Positions 9,269 to 17,230 of a DNA stretch of 56,358 bases are shown here, one piece after another. Position numbers and translations under genes: made by a program. The notes under the pieces are model-generated. The model did no database searches and was not told where the DNA came from. It worked only from the letters and a program-made list of their open reading frames with translations. The stretch is taken from positions 1 to 56,358 of the forward strand of contig NZ_JAPNLK010000019.1 of the NCBI RefSeq assembly GCF_026627505.1, written 5' to 3'. Every line of letters begins with the position of its first letter. The stretch's first letter is position 1. The stretch is from Streptomyces sp. H27-H5. Lineage in GTDB: Bacteria; Actinomycetota; Actinomycetes; Streptomycetales; Streptomycetaceae.

Positions 9269-9437
9269 GGTGTTCCCTCCCCGGGGTCACGGGTGTTCGC
9301 GCTGGTCACGAGCAGGTGCGGGCCGCGCGGCACGCTCACTCCGGACGTCGGTGCACGGAACCCGGAGGGCTCGGGCGCATCGAGGGACCACCGTGCGGGC
9401 GGGCTCGCGTCACCACTCCAACGAGTGATCAAGGTGT
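9263..9437. repeat. Direct repeat bounding the non-coding leader of the IS110 remnant
   Basis: GATCAAGGTGT occurs at 9263-9273, spanning the transposase start, and again at 9427-9437. The 165-bp leader lies between. In the IS110 family the non-coding segment upstream of the transposase encodes a bridge RNA, so this could be a relic of that locus. The rest of 9438-9689 shows nothing I can name. Confidence 0.4.
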
Positions 9438-9689
9438 GTGGTGGTGACGTCCAGGAGGACGCCCGGGACCGCCGCTCCGTTGCGATGCCCGACCGGGAAC
9501 TCCGGGTCCCGCGTCCGGTCCCCGTCGAGCCGCCGCCACCGCGGTCGAACGGGCCGGTCCGCGCGGCCCCGCCGCGGGCCCCGCCGGCCCGGCTCGGCGC
9601 CCGACCGTAACGGACCTCACGGCGCGAACGCGTCCACGAGGCCACCCGGCACCCCCGCACGCGGGCCGAAGGAATTAGGCTCGGGCGCT

Positions 9690-10676
9690 GTGAGCAGGCT
9701 CCAGGTGGTCAGCGGCAAGGGCGGCACCGGCAAGACCACGGTCGCCGCGGCACTCGCGCTCGCCCTCGCACGCGAGGGCAGGCGGACTCTTCTCGTGGAG
9801 GTCGAGGGCAGGCAAGGCATCGCGCAGCTCTTCGGCGCGGAGGCGCTCCCGTACGAGGAGCGGAAGATCGCGGTCGCACCCGGCAGGGGGGGTGGCGAGG
9901 TGTACGCGCTCGCCATCGACGCCGAACGCGCGCTGCTGGACTACCTCCAGATGTTCTACAAGCTCGGTTCGGCCGGCCGCGCCCTGAAGAAGCTGGGCGC
10001 GATCGACTTCGCGACGACCATCGCGCCGGGCCTGCGGGACGTCCTGCTGACGGGCAAGGCCTGCGAGGCGGTCCGGCGCAAGGACAAGGCCGGCCGGTTC
10101 GTCTACGACCACGTGATCATGGACGCGCCGCCGACCGGGCGCATCACCCGCTTCCTGAACGTCAACGACGAGGTGGCGGGGCTGGCCCGGTTCGGGCCGA
10201 TCCACAACCAGGCTCAGGCCGTCATGAAGGTGCTCAAGTCACCGGACACGGCGGTCCACCTGGTCACCCTCCTGGAGGAGATGCCCGTCCAGGAGACCGC
10301 GGACGGGATCGCGGAGCTGGTCGCGGCGGGTCTCCCGGTCGGCCGGGTCGTCGTGAACATGGTCCGGCCGCACCACCTGGACGAGGACACCCTGCGCGCG
10401 GCGGCCGGCGAGCACCGCGCCGACGTGGCGAAGGCGCTGTCCCGGGCCGGTCTGGGCGGCGCGCGGCGCGGCGGACTGGCCGAGCGGCTGGTGGACCCGC
10501 TGCTCACGCAGGCCGCCGAGCACGCGAGCAGGGTGGAGCTGGAGCGCGAGCAGCGCACCGTGTTGGAGGGGCTGCCCGTGCCGACGTACGAACTCCCGCT
10601 GCTCGGCGGGGGGATGGACCTGGCCGGGCTCTACGAGCTGGCGACGGAGCTGCGGAAGCAGGCGGGCGACGAATGA
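9690..10676 (+). CDS. ArsA/GET3-type ATPase (first of a pair)
   Basis: 328 aa. The deviant Walker A SGKGGTGKTTVAAALA lies at the N terminus (about 8-23) and DHVIMDAPPTGRITR is the switch II region. It belongs to the anion-transporting ATPase family that includes arsenite pump ATPase and the tail-anchored protein chaperone Get3. No arsenical pump gene is nearby, so arsenic transport is unlikely. GTG 9690. Its stop overlaps the next gene (ATGA); the pair immediately upstream of wblA is conserved in Streptomyces. Confidence 0.85.
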   Translation: MSRLQVVSGKGGTGKTTVAAALALALAREGRRTLLVEVEGRQGIAQLFGAEALPYEERKIAVAPGRGGGEVYALAIDAERALLDYLQMFYKLGSAGRALKKLGAIDFATTIAPGLRDVLLTGKACEAVRRKDKAGRFVYDHVIMDAPPTGRITRFLNVNDEVAGLARFGPIHNQAQAVMKVLKSPDTAVHLVTLLEEMPVQETADGIAELVAAGLPVGRVVVNMVRPHHLDEDTLRAAAGEHRADVAKALSRAGLGGARRGGLAERLVDPLLTQAAEHASRVELEREQRTVLEGLPVPTYELPLLGGGMDLAGLYELATELRKQAGDE

Positions 10677-12163
10677 GCGAGGCCATGGGCGCGAGCACGG
10701 GCATGAACACGCCGCCGCGACTGGCGGTCGACGCGCTGTTGGACGATCCGAAGACCCGGATCATCGTGTGCTGCGGCGCGGGCGGGGTCGGCAAGACCAC
10801 CACGGCCGCGGCGCTGGGCGTGCGGGCGGCGGAGCGCGGCCGGAAGGTCGTCGTGCTCACCATCGACCCGGCGCGCAGGCTGGCCCAGTCGATGGGCATC
10901 GACTCGCTGGACAACACCCCGCGCCGCGTCAAGGGCGTGGGCTCCGGCGACGAGGGCGGTGACGGGGACGGGGACGGCGGCGAACTGCACGCCATGATGC
11001 TGGACATGAAGCGGACCTTCGACGAGATCGTCGAGGCGCACGCGGACGGCGAGCGGGCCCAGGCCATCCTGGCGAACCCGTTCTACCAGTCCCTGTCGGC
11101 CGGCTTCGCCGGCACGCAGGAGTACATGGCGATGGAGAAGCTGGGCCAGCTGCGGGCCAAGGACGACTGGGACCTGATCGTCGTCGACACCCCGCCGAGC
11201 CGGTCCGCGTTGGACTTCCTGGACGCGCCGAAGCGTCTGGGGTCCTTCCTGGACGGGAGGTTCATCCGGGTCCTGATGGCCCCGGCGAAGGTCGGCGGCC
11301 GAGCCGGGATGAAGTTCCTGAATGTCGGCATGTCGATGATGACGGGCACGCTGAGCAAGCTGATGGGTGCCTCGCTCCTCAAGGACGTACAGACCTTCGT
11401 GGCCGCGATGGACACGATGTTCGGCGGTTTCCGCACCCGCGCGGACGCCACCTTCCGGCTGCTCCAGGCTCCCGGTACGGCCTTCCTCGTGGTCGCCGCA
11501 CCCGAACCGGACGCCCTGCGCGAGGCCGCCTACTTCGTGGAGCGGCTGGCCGCGGACCGCATGCCGCTGGCCGGCCTGGTACTGAACCGGGTGCACGTGA
11601 GCGGAGCCGACCGGCTGTCCGCGGAGCGGGCGTTGGCCGCCGCAGAGAATCTTGAAGACGGTGGCATTGTCGATCAGGAGTCCGGGAAAGCTGGACTTCG
11701 TGACGCGGCCGCGGAGGCCGCCGCCCCCGACTCGGGGGCTCCCGAAACCGGCTCCCCCAGCGCCGGCACGACCGAGCACGGCACGGACCGGCACACGACC
11801 GACGAGCACGGCACGGACCGACCCACGACGCACCAGGACGGCACGGACCGACATGATCCGAACCGGCACGGCATCGACCGGGACGCCGCTGTCACACCCG
11901 ACGCCGATGGCGACGGCAAGGACGATGACGGTAACGGCGATGACGACGCCGACGTGGACGCGATCACCGCGGGTCTGTTGCGCCTGCACGCCGAACGCAT
12001 GCAGGTGATCGCGCGCGAACGACGCACGCACGATCGTTTCACCTCACTCCACCCCGAGGTGGCGGTGGCCGAAGTGGCCGCCCTGCCCGGCGATGTACAC
12101 GACCTCGCCGGGCTGCGGGCCATCGGAGAGCGGCTCGCGGCCGGGGTGCCGGCCGGAGCGTAG
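10673..12163 (+). CDS. ArsA/GET3-type ATPase (second of a pair) with a His/Asp-rich insert
   Basis: 496 aa. Walker A is CGAGGVGKTTTAAALG (about 34-49), and DLIVVDTPPSRSALDFLDAP is switch II. Residues ~340-430 are a low-complexity insert with recurring GTDRH/GTDRP units and a DGDGKDDDGNGDDD run, after which the conserved C-terminal helices resume (ITAGLLRLHAERM). The insert makes it longer than typical family members. It probably acts with the preceding ATPase as a heteromer (inference). Confidence 0.85.
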   Translation: MSEAMGASTGMNTPPRLAVDALLDDPKTRIIVCCGAGGVGKTTTAAALGVRAAERGRKVVVLTIDPARRLAQSMGIDSLDNTPRRVKGVGSGDEGGDGDGDGGELHAMMLDMKRTFDEIVEAHADGERAQAILANPFYQSLSAGFAGTQEYMAMEKLGQLRAKDDWDLIVVDTPPSRSALDFLDAPKRLGSFLDGRFIRVLMAPAKVGGRAGMKFLNVGMSMMTGTLSKLMGASLLKDVQTFVAAMDTMFGGFRTRADATFRLLQAPGTAFLVVAAPEPDALREAAYFVERLAADRMPLAGLVLNRVHVSGADRLSAERALAAAENLEDGGIVDQESGKAGLRDAAAEAAAPDSGAPETGSPSAGTTEHGTDRHTTDEHGTDRPTTHQDGTDRHDPNRHGIDRDAAVTPDADGDGKDDDGNGDDDADVDAITAGLLRLHAERMQVIARERRTHDRFTSLHPEVAVAEVAALPGDVHDLAGLRAIGERLAAGVPAGA

Positions 12164-12218
12164 GCGTCTCGTACGCGACTCCCCGAGGGGAGCCCGTGCG
12201 CGGGACCGCCCGGGTGAT

Positions 12219-12569
12219 CTACCCGGCAGCCGCGTACGTCTCGTACGGAACGTCGATCTCCGCGTCCACATCCATGGTGAGGATGCCCGTACTGCGCTCG
12301 TATTCCGTCCGAGCGGTTTCGAGCAGCCGTCGCCACGAGGTGACGGTGGGACGCCGGCGCAACAGTGCGCGTCGTTCCCGCTCGGTCATTCCGCCCCATA
12401 CTCCGAACTCGACACGATTGTCGAGCGCGTCGGCCAGGCACTCGGTCCGCACCGGACATCCGGTGCACACCGCCTTGGCCCTGTTCTGTGCCGCTCCTTG
12501 AACGAACAGTTCATCCGGATCGGTAGTGCGGCAGGCTGCCTGCGCACTCCAGTCGGTAACCCAGCCCAT
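12219..12569 (-). CDS. wblA: WhiB-like iron-sulfur regulator WblA
   Basis: 116 aa from ATG 12569. Four cluster cysteines (13, 35, 38, 44) lie in C-X21-C-X2-C-X5-C order, followed by GVWGG (56-60) and a basic RERRALLRRRP segment. The sequence from MGWVTDWSAQ and the position between ArsA-like ATPases and a penicillin-binding protein identify it as WblA. In S. coelicolor, WblA is a global regulator of antibiotic production and development. The frame extends 19 codons upstream; I prefer the conserved internal start. Confidence 0.92.
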   Translation of the reverse strand: MGWVTDWSAQAACRTTDPDELFVQGAAQNRAKAVCTGCPVRTECLADALDNRVEFGVWGGMTERERRALLRRRPTVTSWRRLLETARTEYERSTGILTMDVDAEIDVPYETYAAAG

Positions 12570-12955
12570 CCCGGCGCCGTCCTCTCCCGAATCGAGGCTC
12601 CCCCACGGCGGTAGCGGCATATTCACCGCTGCCAGTTGAGGACGTTACGGAAGGCGGGCACAGTGCAACACCCCCGTCGGGCCCAATCTTGAATGGTCCG
12701 AACGGACTATGGGTAAGCGGCAGATCACCCGACGGAGTGATCGCACGACATGCCCGACCATTCCGGCGATCTGGGTGAAATCGGCGGCGGACCATCAGAG
12801 CGAACGGCGGGATTCGGACATCTGTCCACCCCATTCGGGAAGGGTGAAATTCAAGCCGAAGGGTTGATGTCGTGCCGCACTGCTGTGACAGTTGGGGACA
12901 GCTTAGGCCAAGGCATTCGCGCGTGTCCGGCGAATGAGAACGTAGGCTGCCCTCC
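12570..12955. promoter_or_regulatory. Divergent wblA/PBP promoter region
   Basis: 386 bp without a gene between two diverging genes. It is clearly less GC-rich than the flanking genes and must hold both promoters. It contains the small palindrome GTCCG-AA-CGGAC (12696-12707). I could not assign -10/-35 boxes with confidence. Confidence 0.4.
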
Positions 12956-15262
12956 ATGGGAAAGAAGCGCTCGGGCGGCGGGCTCACGGGGCCACAGCAG
13001 GCCGCCAAGTTCCTCGGTGTGTCTGTCCTCTCCGGAGTCGTACTGGCCGGAATCGCGATCCCGGGCGCCGGCGCCCTGGGTCTCGCGGCCAAGGGAACGG
13101 TCGAGGGTTTCGATGAGATCCCGGCCAATCTCAAGACACCTCCGTTGAGCCAGCGCACCACGATTTTGGACGCTGAGGGTGGCCTGATCGCCACCGTCTA
13201 TTCACGCGACCGTCAGGTGGTACCCCTGACGGCCATCTCGCCGTACATGCAGAAGGCGATCGTCGCGATCGAGGACTCGCGTTTCTACGAACACGGCGCG
13301 GTCGACCTCAAGGGCATCCTGCGCGCGGTCAACCGCAACGCACAGGAAGGCGGCGCCGCACAGGGCGCCTCCACCCTTACCCAGCAGTACGTGAAGAACG
13401 TGTTCGTCGAGGAGGCCGGCGACGACGAGACGAAGGTGCGCGAGGCGCAGGAGAAGAGCCTCGGGCGCAAGATCCGCGAGCTGAAGTACGCGATCCAGGT
13501 CGAAGAGGAACTGGGCAAGAAGAAGATCCTCGAGAACTACCTGAACATCACGTACTTCGGGCAGCAGGCCTACGGAATCGAGTCGGCCGCCCAGCGGTAC
13601 TTCAGCAAGCCGGCCAAGGACCTCACCCTGGAGCAGTCCGCGCTGCTGGCCGGCGTCGTGCAGTCGCCGACCCGGTTCGACCCGGTGAACGACTCGACGG
13701 AGGCGATGAAGCGCCGCAACATCGTCCTCCAGCGGATGGCCGACATGAAGGACGTCTCGCAGGCGGAGGCGGACCAGGCGAAGCTGAAGCCCGTCACGCT
13801 GAAGGTGACCCGGCCCAAGAACGGCTGCATCACGGCCGTCAAGGGCGCGGGCTTCTTCTGTGACTACGTCCGCAACAGCTTCCTGACCGACCCGGTCTTC
13901 GGCAAGACGCGCGCGGAGCGGGCGAAGGTCTGGAACCAGGGCGGCCTGACGGTCCGTACGACGCTGGACCCGCAGTCGCAGGACTCGGTCAACGAGTCGA
14001 TCAAGGACCACGTCGACCAGGAGGACAAGGTCGCGACGGCCGTGACGCTGGTACAGCCCGGCACGGGTCGGGTCCTCGGCATGGGCCAGTCGAAGCCGTA
14101 CGGCTTCGGCAAGAACGAGACCCAGATCAACTTCTCGGTCGACAAGCGGCTGGGCGGCTCCAACTTCGGCTTCCCGACCGGCTCGACGTTCAAGCCGTTC
14201 GTGGCGGCGGCGGCCATCGAGGGCGGCGTCCCGCCGACCAAGACCTACGCCTCCCCCTACGAGATGGAGTACCCGAGCCCGGTGCAGACCTGCGGCGACA
14301 AGCCCTGGGTCAACACCGAGAAGGCCAGGGTGGAGAACGAGTCGGAGAGCGAGGTAGGCCCCTACGCCATGAAGGAGGCGATGGCCAAGTCCATCAACAC
14401 CTACTTCGTGGAGATGATCTCGGAGGCCGGGCTCTGCCCGATCACCGAGATGACCGGCAAGCTCGGCGTGAAGCCGGCCGACGGCACCAAGCTTCCCGAG
14501 GTCCCGGCCATCGCGCTCGGTACCGAGGGCATGTCGCCGCTGACCATGGCCAACGCGTACGCCACCTTCGCCAACCGGGGCGTCCACTGCACCTCGGTCG
14601 CCATCGAGTCGATCACCGACTCGCACGGCAAGGCGCTCGCGGTGCCGAAGTCGAAGTGCGAGCGCGTGATGTCGGAGAAGACCGCCGACACCATCAACAC
14701 GCTGCTGCTCGGCGTGGTCGACACCGGCGGTACCGGTGCCGCGGCCGGTCTGACCGACCGGCAGAGCGCGGGCAAGACCGGTACCACCGAGAACCGCTGG
14801 AACGCCTGGTTCGTCGGCTACACCCCCAACATGTCCGGCGCCACCTGGGTCGGATCGGGCGGGGCCAAGCAGGTGCAGATGGAGAACATCTCCATCGGCG
14901 GCGAGTACTACGACAAGGTCTACGGCGGTGGCCTGCCCGGCCCGATCTGGAAGCAGGCGGTCTCCGGCGCCCTCTCGGGCCGCGAGTCGCTGAGCTTCTC
15001 CACGGTGTCCATCCCGGAGACCTCCTCCCCGGCCGGCGGACCGCGCGGCAACAAGCCGAACCCGCCCGCCACGCCGAACCGACCCGGCAAGCCGAACCGG
15101 CCCGGCGGTGACAACAAGCCCGGCGACGGTCGGCCCGGCGGACAGACGGCCGCCGGCGCCACCGGCGGCAACCAGGGCGGCACCAACGGGGGCGACAACG
15201 GCGGCAGGACCGGCGGGTTCAGCTTTCCCCCCGGTCTGATCGGCGGACCCGAACCCCGCTGA
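12956..15262 (+). CDS. Class A penicillin-binding protein
   Basis: 768-aa bifunctional cell-wall synthase. One N-terminal membrane anchor (about 20-42) precedes a GT51 transglycosylase domain: catalytic Glu106 in IEDSRFYEHGAVD, then GASTLTQQYVKN (138-148). The transpeptidase domain has SxxK at 410-413 (GSTFK), SIN at 479-481 and KTGT at 607-610. The last ~90 residues are a P/N/G-rich tail, probably wall-embedded. It faces outside the membrane. A terminator follows. Confidence 0.95.
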   Translation: MGKKRSGGGLTGPQQAAKFLGVSVLSGVVLAGIAIPGAGALGLAAKGTVEGFDEIPANLKTPPLSQRTTILDAEGGLIATVYSRDRQVVPLTAISPYMQKAIVAIEDSRFYEHGAVDLKGILRAVNRNAQEGGAAQGASTLTQQYVKNVFVEEAGDDETKVREAQEKSLGRKIRELKYAIQVEEELGKKKILENYLNITYFGQQAYGIESAAQRYFSKPAKDLTLEQSALLAGVVQSPTRFDPVNDSTEAMKRRNIVLQRMADMKDVSQAEADQAKLKPVTLKVTRPKNGCITAVKGAGFFCDYVRNSFLTDPVFGKTRAERAKVWNQGGLTVRTTLDPQSQDSVNESIKDHVDQEDKVATAVTLVQPGTGRVLGMGQSKPYGFGKNETQINFSVDKRLGGSNFGFPTGSTFKPFVAAAAIEGGVPPTKTYASPYEMEYPSPVQTCGDKPWVNTEKARVENESESEVGPYAMKEAMAKSINTYFVEMISEAGLCPITEMTGKLGVKPADGTKLPEVPAIALGTEGMSPLTMANAYATFANRGVHCTSVAIESITDSHGKALAVPKSKCERVMSEKTADTINTLLLGVVDTGGTGAAAGLTDRQSAGKTGTTENRWNAWFVGYTPNMSGATWVGSGGAKQVQMENISIGGEYYDKVYGGGLPGPIWKQAVSGALSGRESLSFSTVSIPETSSPAGGPRGNKPNPPATPNRPGKPNRPGGDNKPGDGRPGGQTAAGATGGNQGGTNGGDNGGRTGGFSFPPGLIGGPEPR

Positions 15263-15282
15263 CCGCCCGCGCGGCACCGTAC

Positions 15283-15336
15283 GGACAAGAGGGAGGGCCC
15301 CCGGCCGGATGCGGCTGGGGGCCCTCCCTCTTGTCC
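15283..15336. terminator. Strong bidirectional terminator between PBP and yqeY-like gene
   Basis: A perfect 20-bp stem (15283-15302 with 15317-15336, outer GGACAAGAGGG...CCCTCTTGTCC) with a 14-nt loop lies between convergent genes. Confidence 0.9.
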
Positions 15337-15384
15337 TTCTTGTCCTTACGTGTACCGGTCGTCCGTGTACCGGGCGTCCGTCTA

Positions 15385-15846
15385 CTAGGAGAGGAGCTTC
15401 TTCACGGTGGCGGCGACGCGGCCGCCCTCCGCCAGGCCCGCGACCTTCGGGTTCACGATCTTCATGACCGCGCCCATGGCCCGCGGCCCCTCGGCGCCCG
15501 CCGCCTTGGCCTCCTCGACCGCCTGCGACACGATCGCGGTCAGCTCGTCGTCGGAGAGCTGCTTGGGCAGGTACTTGTCGAGGAACTCGCCCTCCAGCGT
15601 CTCCCGCGCGGCCGACTCGGCACGACCGCCCGCGGCGAACGCCTCCGCGGCCTCGCGGCGCTTCTTCGCCTCCTTGGCGATCACCTTGAGGACCTCGTCG
15701 TCGGAGAGCACGCGTGCTTCCTTGCCCGCGACCTCCGCGTTGGTGATGGCGGAGAGGGTCAGGCGCAGCGTGGACGAAGCGAGTTCGTCGCGCGCCCTGA
15801 TGGCTGCGGTGAGGTCTTCCTGGAGCTTGGCCTTGAGCGTGGTCAT
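15385..15846 (-). CDS. GatB/YqeY domain protein
   Basis: 153 aa, starting MTTLKAKLQEDLTAAI and containing KYLPKQLSDDELTAIV and the glycine-rich KVAGLAEGGRVA C-terminal motif of the YqeY family. This domain is shared with the tail of GatB and is thought to bind tRNA, but the stand-alone protein has no settled function. ATG 15846 is preferred over the in-frame ATG at 15852. Confidence 0.88.
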   Translation of the reverse strand: MTTLKAKLQEDLTAAIRARDELASSTLRLTLSAITNAEVAGKEARVLSDDEVLKVIAKEAKKRREAAEAFAAGGRAESAARETLEGEFLDKYLPKQLSDDELTAIVSQAVEEAKAAGAEGPRAMGAVMKIVNPKVAGLAEGGRVAATVKKLLS

Positions 15847-15926
15847 GCACATGAGTCTGCCAGGTGTGGGGGCGTCGGCGCCCGCCGGTTTTCCTCGGGA
15901 GGCGTCGAGGGTGCGACGATGGGGGC

Positions 15927-16865
15927 ATGCGTGCGCGTTACGGAGTACCACTGAAGGTCACGGCCGCAGTCGCGGCCGTGGGGGCCGCGGGTGTGGCTTA
16001 TGCCGCCGGCTTCGAGGCGAGGTCGTTCCGCCTGCGTCGGGTGACGGTCCCCGTCCTGCCCCGCGGGATGCGGCCCCTGCGCGTCCTACAGGTGTCGGAC
16101 ATCCACATGGTCGGCGGGCAGCGCAAGAAGCGTGCCTGGCTGCAGTCCCTCGCGGGTCTGCGCCCCGACTTCGTCGTGAACACCGGCGACAACCTCTCCG
16201 ACACGGAGGGCATCCCCGAGGTGCTGGACGCGCTCGGCCCGCTGATGGACTTCCCCGGCGTGTACGTCTTCGGGTCGAACGACTACTACGGGCCCCGGCT
16301 GCGCAACCCCGGGCTCTACCTGATCGAGAAGCTCCAGGGCCGGCACGGGCTGAACGGCAACAAGCCGGTCGTCGGCGCCGTCCACAACCCGTGGGAGGAA
16401 CTGCGGGACGCCTTCGACGCGGCGGGCTGGCAGAACCTCACCAACACGCGGGGCCGGCTGAAGCTGGACGGCCTGGAGCTGGCCTTCACCGGACTGGACG
16501 ACCCGCACATCAAGCGGGACAGGTACGAGATGGTCGCGGGCGGCCCCGAGGCGGACGCGGACTTCTCGATGGCCGTGGTGCACGCCCCGTACCTGCGCAC
16601 CCTGGAGTCCTTCACCACCGACGGCTACCCGCTGATCCTGGCCGGTCACACGCACGGCGGGCAGCTGTGCGTCCCCTTCTACGGGGCACTGGTCACCAAC
16701 TGCGACCTCGACACGAAGCGGGTGAAGGGCCTGTCCACGCACGAGACCGGCGGGAACCGCGCGTACCTGCACGTCTCGGCGGGCTGCGGAACCAACAAGT
16801 TCACGCCCGTGCGCTTCGCCTGCCCGCCCGAGGCCACCCTGTTGACGCTGACCCCCAAGGCGTGA
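15927..16865 (+). CDS. Membrane-anchored metallophosphoesterase (YaeI-like)
   Basis: 312 aa. A hydrophobic N-terminal segment (about 9-28) is followed by metallophosphoesterase motifs in order: VSDIHMVGG, NTGDNLSD, FGSNDYYGP (the GNH/D position), VVHAP and LAGHTHGGQL. The family removes phosphate or pyrophosphate groups; YaeI-like members act at the membrane, with lipid-type substrates suspected. It is the last chromosomal protein gene before the integrated element. Confidence 0.88.
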   Translation: MRARYGVPLKVTAAVAAVGAAGVAYAAGFEARSFRLRRVTVPVLPRGMRPLRVLQVSDIHMVGGQRKKRAWLQSLAGLRPDFVVNTGDNLSDTEGIPEVLDALGPLMDFPGVYVFGSNDYYGPRLRNPGLYLIEKLQGRHGLNGNKPVVGAVHNPWEELRDAFDAAGWQNLTNTRGRLKLDGLELAFTGLDDPHIKRDRYEMVAGGPEADADFSMAVVHAPYLRTLESFTTDGYPLILAGHTHGGQLCVPFYGALVTNCDLDTKRVKGLSTHETGGNRAYLHVSAGCGTNKFTPVRFACPPEATLLTLTPKA

Positions 16866-17050
16866 GCCGCGCCGCACCCGGCATCCTCGTCACCGTCGCG
16901 TTCCGCGCCCTGATCGCCCTGGCCGCGACGGTGGGGGTCGCGCCCGGGCCCGGTAGGGGCCGGGCCTCCCGCGAAAACCGGATTTCGTCTCCGGCCGACG
17001 GTCCGCTAAAGTAATCGATGTCGCCAGGCAGCAAGCCTGCAAGGCGGCAT

Positions 17051-17124
17051 CGGGGTGTAGCGCAGCTTGGCAGCGCGCTTCGTTCGGGACGAAGAGGTCG
17101 TGGGTTCAAATCCCGCCACCCCGA
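17051..17124 (+). tRNA. tRNA-Pro (anticodon CGG)
   Basis: A 74-nt cloverleaf. The acceptor arms CGGGGTG (17051-17057) and CACCCCG (17117-17123) pair perfectly with discriminator A; CCA is not encoded. The anticodon stem is CTTCG/CGAAG around loop TTCGGGA, giving anticodon CGG (17085-17087). The T arm contains GGTTCAAATCC. A -10-like TAAAGT lies at 17007-17012. The integrase gene 107 bp downstream makes it the integration target. Confidence 0.97.
17090..17124. other. Probable left attachment site (attL) in the tRNA-Pro 3' half
   Basis: A tyrosine integrase gene ends 107 bp beyond the tRNA and points towards it, the classic layout for integration into a tRNA 3' end that is restored by the element. 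The exact core cannot be defined because the matching attR copy lies outside the window. Confidence 0.6.
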
Positions 17125-17138
17125 CGCTGTAGTACCAG

Positions 17139-17177
17139 GTCAGGGCCGGTTTCCCCTCGTGGGAGACCGGCCCTGAC
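17139..17177. terminator. Terminator between tRNA-Pro and integrase
   Basis: GTCAGGGCCGGT (17139-17150) and ACCGGCCCTGAC (17166-17177) form a perfect 12-bp stem. It can serve both the tRNA and the convergent integrase gene. Confidence 0.85.
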
Positions 17178-17230
17178 TGCGTTGTATCCGGGTGTGGGGT
17201 GTCAGCTGGGTGTGATCTTGATCCGGTGTT

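Noticed and set aside
9690..12163. Arsenite efflux operon
   Set aside because: The two ArsA-like ATPases have no arsB, acr3, arsC or arsR neighbours, and the pair is a conserved chromosomal feature next to wblA.
13202..15928. A 908-aa open frame on the minus strand opposite the penicillin-binding protein
   Set aside because: It lies antisense to a clear class A PBP and a YqeY gene and is R/G/A-rich nonsense with no domain; a high-GC shadow.
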